Assembly (NCBI GenBank): GCA_900175165.2
Contig: FWWN02000199.1
Location: 1 to 45,157 of the forward strand
Source: Rhizomucor pusillus
Lineage: Eukaryota > Mucoromycota > Mucoromycetes > Mucorales > Lichtheimiaceae
Reading direction: 5' to 3'
Length of the DNA stretch: 45,157 nt
The notes under the pieces were generated by a model, which saw only the letters and a list, made by a program, of their open reading frames with translations, searched no databases and was not told the origin of the DNA. Position numbers and translations under genes: made by a program. Within the stretch, counting starts at the first letter, position 1, and every line of letters begins with the position of its first letter. Shown here piece by piece: positions 34,228 to 45,157 of the stretch.

Positions 34228-34860
34228 ATGATTGAAATCGACTGGATCTCTATCCTCAAGAACGTTGGAATTGTTCTATGTGGAGCTCTTATCTTCCCTA
34301 TCCTGGTTACCATCGCGTTGCATCTAATCGGGTTCACATCGGTCGGGATCGTCGGCGGAAGCATCGCAGCGTCGTCTATGTCGCATCTAGGTCCTATCGA
34401 GGCTGGAAGTACCTTCGCGTCAATCCAATCAGTATCGATGAGAGGTTTTTTTGCACTGCTGATCAATCCATGCATGCTCATCATGGAAATGCTCGCCGGG
34501 TTAGGAACCACGGTGTTCCTGTGGCTAGAATACGACTTTGATACAGATCGGATGATGGACGAGATTTTTAGACCGTTGCTCCATTGGATCGCAATTGCGC
34601 TAAACTATGGCCTATCTCTTCTCGCCGACACACTTCTGTGTACGCTTGCAGGGTTCATAATTGGGATTGCTATTGGCGGGATCATCAGCTTATTCCGCAA
34701 CAAGCGCTCCGAAGGCACACCATTGTTATCGCGATACAGCAGAGATGAAACCGATACAGAAAGCGTGCATTGTGTCGTGGTCCCTATACTAGCATCCATT
34801 GGTACGATAGCCGGTATCACACTAGCCATCCTATACCCTTATACAATCATACAAACGTAG
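34228..34860 (+). CDS. Ifi-6-16/ISG12-like small membrane protein
   Basis: 210 aa from MIEIDWISILKNVG. A hydrophobic span at about 12-33 leads into GFTSVGIVGGSIAASSMSH (35-53), then AGSTFASIQSVSMRGFFALL, which matches the Ifi-6-16 domain pattern GFTS-x-GI-x-x-GS-x-A..A-x-SV-x-x-G. At least three more hydrophobic segments follow, including LAGFIIGIAIGGIISLF and VVPILASIGTIAGITLAIL, so it is longer than the animal proteins. In animals the family is interferon-induced and acts on mitochondrial or nuclear membranes in stress and cell death; fungal members have no known role. A likely UTR intron acceptor stands 14 bp before the start. It converges on the SFP1-like gene, 98 bp away. Confidence 0.72.
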   Translation: MIEIDWISILKNVGIVLCGALIFPILVTIALHLIGFTSVGIVGGSIAASSMSHLGPIEAGSTFASIQSVSMRGFFALLINPCMLIMEMLAGLGTTVFLWLEYDFDTDRMMDEIFRPLLHWIAIALNYGLSLLADTLLCTLAGFIIGIAIGGIISLFRNKRSEGTPLLSRYSRDETDTESVHCVVVPILASIGTIAGITLAILYPYTIIQT

Positions 34861-34958
34861 AACAACTACTCTTACAAAGGGTTGCGGCTCAGTTAACTGT
34901 TAACCGTTTTACAGAAAGCCAGAATTTACAGTTTGAACAAATGCTTTTTATTTATGAG

Positions 34959-35905
34959 TCAAGAGCAGGCTCGACGCCTAAGCTTTGCCATGTGTGTATG
35001 TTCAATGTGATATTTCAAGCCATTCAAGTTCTTGTACCGTTTCCGGCAGGATCCAACTGAACATTGATATGGCTTCTTTGCATTGCGTTCTGCTGCGTCA
35101 CTGTTGTCTGCACAGTGGCCATGGAGCTTGTGATACTTGAGACCGTTGGCATTCTTGTACGCCTTTGCACATCCCTCCACGGGGCATTTATAAGGTTTGG
35201 AATCACAGTCTATATATCAAGTGAGCAAAAGTATAGAGCAAGTCTATCGTCTAGATGCTTTTTACCTTCAAAGTCGATAGCGTCCGTCGCCGCTTTCACG
35301 AGCCATCCATAGTCCTGATCTACCAGTTCAAGAGACCATTGACTATCGTCTGGTCTGTGAAAGATAGGCACCAATCTATGTGGTTTCAAGGCTGGGCTAC
35401 TCTGCTTCGAGCTCGAGCTGCTAGAGTCACCACCGCTGCTCAAGCTCGGACTGCTGGGAGGACTATCATCATTCCATGGAAACGGTTGTTTCCACAGTCG
35501 AGACATATCAGTCACACTTAACGGTATGCAGGAATCCACAACAGAGTGGTATTGTTCCACAGTTCCAACTAATAGATCACTGTCTTGTTCGTAAATGCCC
35601 AAATAGTCCCCAGTCTCCTCAATGTCATCAAGCATCGATACATGGTCTTCTTCAAAGTGCTGCAGCAGCTCGTGGAGGTCTGCAATCTCCCTGCCGCAAC
35701 ACATAAAGTCCTTGCAGTAAGCTTTTTCAACTTGCAACTCACGATCCCTAAGTCTGCGGCCATGTGACATCAGGCCTATCCAATGTATTTGTGCATCAGC
35801 CCAAAGGTCACATCAGTGTATACTTAAAAATGATGTTCCCTATAAGCAGAATACTCACAGGTTGAGAGGAAGCAGCAAAGGCGACGACGACAACACACAA
35901 TCCAT
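34959..35905 (-). CDS. SFP1-like C2H2 zinc-finger transcription factor
   Basis: Three exons: 35905-35859, 35747-35266 and 35209-34959; 259 aa. An N-terminal finger-like unit, YCKDFMCCGREIADLHELLQ plus HFEEDH, is followed by an acidic and Ser-rich middle region. Two C-terminal fingers carry the SFP1 signature: YKCPVEGCAKAYKNANGLKY..H-x-x-x-x-H and YQCSVGSCRKRYKNLNGLKY..H-x-x-x-x-H. Sfp1 in yeast activates ribosomal protein and ribosome biogenesis genes in response to nutrients. Exon 1 (MDCVLSSSPLLLPLN) joins by a GTGAGT donor; two in-phase acceptors six bases apart (35753 or 35747) are possible. Without this exon, the start would be MSHGRRLRD at 35770. Confidence 0.82.
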
Positions 35906-39241
<3,336 letters not shown>

Positions 39242-41378
39242 AAGCATAAACAGACAACACAACTTTTATTGTACATGCACGTATTTTTCCAAACCTCTTC
39301 ACCCCTCTCCCATCCAACATATTACTCGACCGCCGCGGATTGTTTTTGTATAAAAGAAAAAAGTTGTGCATCTTTACTACATTAAAGTAGACGGTTTTTT
39401 ACCATGTACATCTGCATAGTAGCTGTAATATTGTCGATGGTTGGAGCGTTGAAGAAGAAGAAGAGTAGTTAGCAGGTAGCTTAGTTAGCCCATCTCTCCT
39501 CCCATCGCTCGGATATGGCAGCTCGAAAAGTAAACATGGTTTAAGCTCTTCTTCACGTATCTACACGCTGCATAGCACGGCCATCGGACGCTTCTTCCTG
39601 CTGCTGGCTAGTTGCCCTGAACGTTGGAAATTTCCTCCGCTTCTCGCGAAAAGGGAGGGGGCTTGCAGTTGCAAGTCGACTCGCATCGATCGACAACGAC
39701 GTTTCGCAAAAGTGACAAGTATTAAGTTACTAGTCGATACGTCGATTCCCTTATACGGTGATTGTCGCCGAACCTCCAATTCCCTGCACTTACCACACTT
39801 GCCCTGTTTGGATAACGTATCAGGATCATGGTATGGTACGGGGGATCGAAGGTCAATAGGAAGATCTTGACCTCCTGCTCTCAACCCGAGTCTTTTGGTG
39901 AGAGAACGCGTCTTGTTAGGTAATATGTGGATTACACAACAGCGTTTTTGGGTCTCGTATGTGCCCAGGAATTTGGGTATGTATGTATGTATGCATGTCA
40001 AGTAACGGTCAAGCATGTATTTTGACGACCAGAGAGTCCTGCAAGGAGGAGAAGGAGGAGCAGAATTGACACAAAGACGCATGCGTCTCAATCGACTGCC
40101 CTCACAGCAGCATCGATGACTCCTCGGTGGCAAGGAGCTCCAAGCCGTAATACTTCCACGATTTAGTTCTAAGTGATTGGTCAAGTTTTTAGCTAACAAT
40201 CTAGCGATAGCTAAAAAAGACGACGCTGGCCGAAGAGGGGATGAGTACTGGCTTCCTCCTCGCGCAATAGCTGCAGCCAGGAGGCTACTTCTTGTCTGTT
40301 TGTTAAGTACATAATGTGCATAGTCCCTGTTACAACAAGGTTACTAATCAAGGTTATTTGCCGAGTCACTCCTAGTTGCAACAATTTGCATGCTCTAATG
40401 TTAGATTTTCGGAAAAGTAGCCTCTCTCTCTCAACGTTGCACCTAACGAACATTCTGGATCAGTTGGCAATACGTGGCTAGTTCAATACCTTAATCTTCT
40501 TTTTTTCTTTTCTACAACCCCCTGGAGCAATTACATACAAAAAGAGATCGACAGTCAAGTTGATAAATTGGGCAAGTTTAATAAAGTGAGCCATATGATG
40601 AATTCCAAGAAAATCTTGGTTTTTTCGAGTGTATTTGGGATGCCTATGTTTATGATGATGCATGTACCACATTGATTTATGCATGGACTAAATAACTTTA
40701 AATAGATGGAGCTTCTAACATCGATGGAGGAGAGAGATAGTCTCAACGTAGCTTAGCCTCACTTGGAATTCTTGGACGAATATGATGGACATTCCAGATT
40801 TCTTCCATTAATGGCAGAAAATGCATAATCTGCAGTGCAGCTACGAGACGAGAGGTGCAAAGAAAGGAAAGTGACTGTAATAGGGGATAATGGGATGGAT
40901 CACTCCTTCCGGTCGTCATAACTCGTACATATTTCATTGCAGGAGAACACAAATTATACGTATACGGAAAGTTGACTCGCGCGTACATACATACGTACAT
41001 ACATACATTCCTGCCTCTGCCGTGACGTTGTCATGTTCCTGCGTGTCTTAGCCCTTTCTGTGCAGCGGCGGCCCCCGACTTGCAGCAGGAGATCATTAGG
41101 GTATCCTTTTCATTGTTCGCTCACAAGGTCCCTGAAATTAGGTAACAAATGGCGTCAAAACGAACCAACGCAGAGCAAGATCTAGTTCTTGGAAAAAATG
41201 AAGAATATCAGCTCTGTCTTTGATGGAACAGTGGTGTCTCCTTTGCGTCTATCAATCATCGAGGAAAAGCGGATCAAATGAATTGCATTCCTCTCCCTTT
41301 ATTCAGTTTTACAGTAGGTGCTTTTAGCAACAACGGATTTCTTCCAGTCTTGGCAACAGAGGACTAGATGCATATGTC

Positions 41379-41462
41379 CTAAATTGACGGTTCGGAGCCG
41401 TGGAGGGGTCATGGACGAAAAGGAAACATTAAAATAAGGGGAAACAGAATCCGTCAATTTAG
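41379..41462. repeat. 84-bp inverted repeat
   Basis: Perfect 12-bp arms CTAAATTGACGG and CCGTCAATTTAG enclose a 60-bp interior; similarity runs a few bases past each arm. Possibly a small decayed MITE or an RNA hairpin. Confidence 0.6.
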
Positions 41463-41794
41463 ATCCTGGTACCGGTCCTTCTGATTGTCTCTTCGAGGTG
41501 ATGAATTTTTGGTGTTAAGAGCGCTCTCGTCAATTACTTCTTTTTGCACGTAATAGTCTACGTACATTTAGGTTTTCCATGTACATCGCAGGATGCAACG
41601 CGTTGCAGGCAGGGCGGAAGAAAAAGTGCAAAGACAACTGTGAGCACAGACTTTTGAAAGTTTTATTCTCTCAGCCATAATAAAGATCGTGGCTCACATA
41701 TACACACATATGATTTGAGGTAAACGCACATATCTTGATCCTCAGCCTCCTTCTCCTGCTCCTTCCTCTCAAGGAAGATCTATGATGATGACGA

Positions 41795-41821
41795 CAGCAG
41801 CAGCAGCAGCTGCTGCTGCTG
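41795..41821. repeat. Self-complementary (CAG)5(CTG)4 repeat
   Basis: Five CAG units run straight into four CTG units, making a 24-bp perfect palindrome, about 300 bp before the WOPR start codon and perhaps within its leader. Confidence 0.85.
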
Positions 41822-42123
41822 TAGGTGTTGGACCTACCGTTGAAGGGGGTCTTTGCGTGCGCGACGCCTTAACCCACAAAGCGGCAAAATATTTTTACCC
41901 GGAATAGCGTCAGAAAGTGCAAAGCGAAAGCTGGCTGCACCTAGACTCGTTCCCTCTTCTTCTTCCTTCGCTTTACTCATCACGGCTGCATTGCGACTTT
42001 TATTCCCTCAAACGCACTTAACAAGAATACCCTGCTGTTACCCACATATACCACTGCAAACTTGAATCTACCGCTGGTCTCAGGCAATCACTAATTTTTT
42101 TTTCGCACACCTTCCCTTCCACT

Positions 42124-44237
42124 ATGCTTGTCACAGAAACTTTCCACGGCTACGTAGAAACAACACAGGACGTCCTGCTTATATTTGAAGGATGCCGTCG
42201 TGGATTGCTGCCCCGGATATGCCGGCGCCTTCAAGAGAAAGAGCGCAAGATGATTCGATCTGGCTCGGTGTTTGTGTTTGATGAACGCGAATCAGGTACA
42301 GTGCTAAATTCTAACGTGGGTTGGGCAGCAGCAGCAGCAGGGCGATTGTGGTGTCAGAGGCAAAGTTAGATGTAGGGAGATAAAAAAAGAAGGTGTGGCT
42401 TCAGGGGCGTTGTATCAGAAGAGAGTACTCAAATATAGTGTATTGCGCGTTTGTCATGCAGGCATCAAGCGATGGACCGATGGCCTCGTTTGGAGTCCGT
42501 CTCGAATTCTCGGCAACTTTTTAATATACCGTGAACTCGATAAGCGCAATTCTGGCGGCAGCTCAAAGAGACTATCAGTGTCAAGTCCGGGCAACTCTTC
42601 TTACGATGCCAGGCAACGCAGCTTTAGCGCCGATCACGGCAGCGCCTCGTCGACCATTGCAGCAGCCGGCGGCGTAATGTCGATGGACCGCAACCGGGAA
42701 CGGCAATTGGTTGGCAGTTTGTCCGATTCGTACAAGTTCCGCAAGGACGGCTTGATAAAAAAGACAATGTCGATTGTTGTTAACGGAGTAGCGCAGCACC
42801 TGATATCTTACTATCATCCACAAGATGTATTGCAAAACCGGTTACGGACACCATCTTCCGTGCCGGAGCTGGCTAGTCTCGAAATCTCGCCCGAACTCCT
42901 CATTAAGCAGAATTTCCGTATTCCTCCCATGATAGAGCCTACCATGGACCACAGCCATCCAGCAGGTAACAGTCCATTATCGCCTACCATAGCAGGTTTT
43001 AACGGTAAAAGATGGCAGAATATCATGTGCCACCTCAATGATGTGCTAATATTTCGTCTCAGACCGCCGTGCGCATCCACTGCGTAGCATGTCGCTCGGA
43101 TCGCTGCGAACCCCTGAGCAGCACTACCATCACCACCACCAAGGCAACATGATGGGCCGTCCGGATATGAACACGACTAGTTTCATGTACGCATACAATG
43201 CGCATCCCCATCCCCATCAACAGCAACAACAAAATGCTGCTGCTGATGGCTCCCAGAAACCGTCCCCTCCCATGGCTTCCTATCAGCCGCCACCGGTCAT
43301 GTATGGTGTCCATGGCTATGCACCGGCGATGCCATCACCTTCGAGCATGTCGTCATCTCCAGGGACGCCAATGATGTCGCCTGTACGTCCCAGCTTCTCC
43401 CATCAACAGCAACAGCAACAGCAACAGCAACAACAACACACGCGACATTACTCCATTTCCTCGACTTCATCGGGCTCATTCCCATCTATACCAAGGCTAG
43501 ATACTTCCTATTCTTCCATACCTCACCACAGACAAGATCGTCCGCCAACATACCTACAGCAGCAGCAACCTCCGCAACTATCTCCTCGGCCTCAGAACCA
43601 CCACGGTGCTTACATGCCCGCCGTTGGCCAGGAAGACTTGGATTTTTATTCACGCTCGCAATCAAAGCAGCAGCAAGACATTCAGGAACCCGCGGACAGG
43701 GCCGCTATCGGGCAACTGCTGAACCCAGTGCACCCATTAAATGCTGCTGCTCCGGCGCAAGAAACAGAATCAAGCCATCCGCATGAAAGTTTTGTGCAGC
43801 CATTCAGTGGTCAACAACCATCCACCAGCTTTGCGGAATATTCGTGCTCCATCGACGCCGTCTCCGCTGCAGCCGCCGCCGCAGCAGCAGCCGCTGTGAG
43901 TCATCCATTCGCTGTGAAGTCAGAACCAACGAAACCCAACAACGAGCAACAACAACAAGAACGGCAACAACAGCAGCAGCAGCATGATGCTGGCAGTGGC
44001 GACAGTAGTAGTGGTGGTGGAGGTGGTGGCGGTGGCGGTGGCACCAGCAGCAGCAGTCTGAGCGAGTACCGTCACGAGGCTATGGCCAACACATACAGCT
44101 TCATGCATCATCTCCCACCGCCTTTCCAAAATGGGGCGCTAGGTCCCTACGGAGGAGGACAACACGAAGATTCGCAGTTGATGGCCGCTGCTGGATCAGA
44201 TTTTGGAGGCGGCGGCGGTCCGTTGATGCTAAAATAA
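42124..44237 (+). CDS. WOPR-domain transcription factor (Gti1/Pac2/Wor1 family)
   Basis: Three exons: 42124-42295, 42462-43004 and 43063-44237; 629 aa. WOPR box A begins at the N-terminus: TFHGYVETTQDVLLIFEGCR, then MIRSGSVFVFDERESGIKRW and TDGLVWSPSRILGNFLIYRE. Box B follows a Ser-rich spacer: KFRKDGLIKKTMSIVVNGVA and QHLISYYHPQDV. The rest is disordered, with runs of Gln, His, Ala (11 in a row) and Gly (10 in a row). WOPR proteins are fungal-specific DNA-binding regulators of morphology, sporulation and nutrient response. Exon 2 may end at any of three in-phase donors (42965, 42995 or 43004); the last, G then GTAAAA, was chosen. Confidence 0.9.
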
Positions 44238-45157
44238 TATATCAACCTCTCACTTTTCCATGTACACAATATTTTGAGATGCACTGAAAATCAAATATAT
44301 ATATATATATATATATCTATAGCGGATTTTGCTTTCTTCACAACACCTTTACGGATTCTTTTGTTATTCGCTCTGCACATATCCTCCAAGGAAAGTCTGA
44401 CTGTGACCATCAGTGACACAAGCGTCCACTCCGCCTGCTGCCGATACGTAATCGGTGAATTTCGTTGGGATCAAGCAAAAAGCTTCGCATGCTCTACGAG
44501 TACAGTGCTGGAAGTATAATCTAGTCAGGGTCACCTAAACCAAGTCTATGATCTGGAATCTGAATTATGACACGAATGTGAGCCACATCTGCCAAAGTGG
44601 GTCAGCCAAGCGAATCAGGGTCAGCATGGAGTGAAACTGGGTCTCCCTAAGGAAATCGAGTCAAGGTCAATGAATTCAGCGCAAACCAAGGCCATTACCA
44701 GTATAGTCTCGTACATATTCTTTGCTGGGTTCTCCCCCCTCTGACATTGTCATGCCTAAATAGGTGTGTTGCAGAATTTCCGTACATAGCATTCTGTTCA
44801 CTGAGGACTTGGTGCTTCTGCAATAGGATCTCTGCACTGGGTTGACATACCATTCCAAAAATTGAGTCAAGACGCTTTAAAAAGCATTGATGTATCTTGT
44901 TGGGAAGCTTTTAAGATCACATCAGACAGAAGCACAGGATAAAGCCATTCCTTCAATCTGTGGTCACAGGAACGACTCGGCGAGTTTTCGATGGGAGACA
45001 ATACGCAGTAATTTTACTTGTCAGCGTATACGAAGACATTTGGAATCGGTCCTATCTTGCGCTTAGTGTCTATAGGCGGGATCCATGTTCCTCGGCACCA
45101 TTGTGTGCTGCCGATATTATATCCTGATCGGAGTCAGTTCAGACCAGATCAGCGACA
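44238..45157. other. Downstream region to window edge
   Basis: Contains an (AT)10 microsatellite at about 44297-44316 and three short copies of TCAGGGTCA or TCAAGGTCA (44525, 44615, 44661). A minus-strand ORF at 44676-44870 is unassigned. No gene recognised. Confidence 0.4.

Larger units (their letters stand above)
39242..42123. other. Long gene-poor region upstream of the WOPR gene
   Basis: About 2.9 kb, the largest gap in the window. A 212-codon minus-strand ORF at 39561-40199 has low-complexity, unlikely composition. Other contents are TACA microsatellites at about 40983-41010, an 84-bp stem-loop at 41379-41462, and a (CAG)5(CTG)4 hairpin at 41795-41821. A long regulatory region or 5' leader is usual for WOPR regulators. 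No RNA gene recognised. Confidence 0.45.

Noticed and set aside
39561..40199. 212-codon minus-strand ORF in the large gap
   Set aside because: Cys/Arg/Ser-rich, no domain or splice signals, no regular codon choice.

Overview
The window is nuclear DNA of a fungus, most likely an early-diverging one of the Mucorales type. Genes lie on both strands, about 250 to 3000 bp apart, and most are cut by short introns of about 50-130 bp. By reading splice sites and checking codon phase I could rebuild 15 spliced genes (56 introns), five genes read as single-exon coding regions, and one splice-bearing relic of a mobile nuclease. The genus cannot be read from the sequence.

Layout: 0-4.4 kb holds a membrane GNAT acetyltransferase (+) facing a large type II membrane protein (-) that joins a glycosyltransferase-like domain to an alginate-lyase-like domain. 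6-9 kb has a vacuolar-type amino acid transporter (-) sharing a 482 bp promoter region with a copper-fist transcription factor (+). 9.2-12.5 kb has a disordered polyQ protein (-) and the V-ATPase proteolipid subunit c (-). 13.4-17.9 kb has a small methyltransferase (+), an F-box protein (+) and a GT15 mannosyltransferase (-). 18.5-24.3 kb has the tRNA dihydrouridine synthase DUS2 (-), a Fanzor/TnpB-like C-terminal relic (-), an alpha/beta hydrolase (+) and a senescence/spartin-domain protein (-). 25.2-29.5 kb has the YVH1 phosphatase (-) and Golgi tether subunit COG4 (-). 30.8-35.9 kb has an alpha-arrestin with two PPxY motifs (+), a LUC7-like U1 snRNP protein (-), an Ifi-6-16/ISG12-like membrane protein (+) and an SFP1-like zinc-finger regulator (-). 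37.3-39.2 kb is mitochondrial HSP60 (+). 42.1-44.2 kb is a WOPR-domain (Gti1/Pac2/Wor1) regulator (+).

The genes are mostly unlinked housekeeping and regulatory functions, not one pathway. Several serve the secretory and vacuolar systems (COG4, GT15, V-ATPase, amino acid transporter, arrestin).

Most worth a second look: the glycosyltransferase-like plus alginate-lyase-like fusion, which may act on the uronic-acid polymers known from Mucorales walls; the Fanzor-like relic, with its DE-x-x-TS and zinc-ribbon signature and its own introns; a 14-nt microexon that supplies a zinc-ligand cysteine of the copper fist; three GC-AG introns with the same GCAAGT donor; a TA-flanked Tc1/mariner-type MITE; an almost loopless 89-bp palindrome; and the ISG12-like protein.
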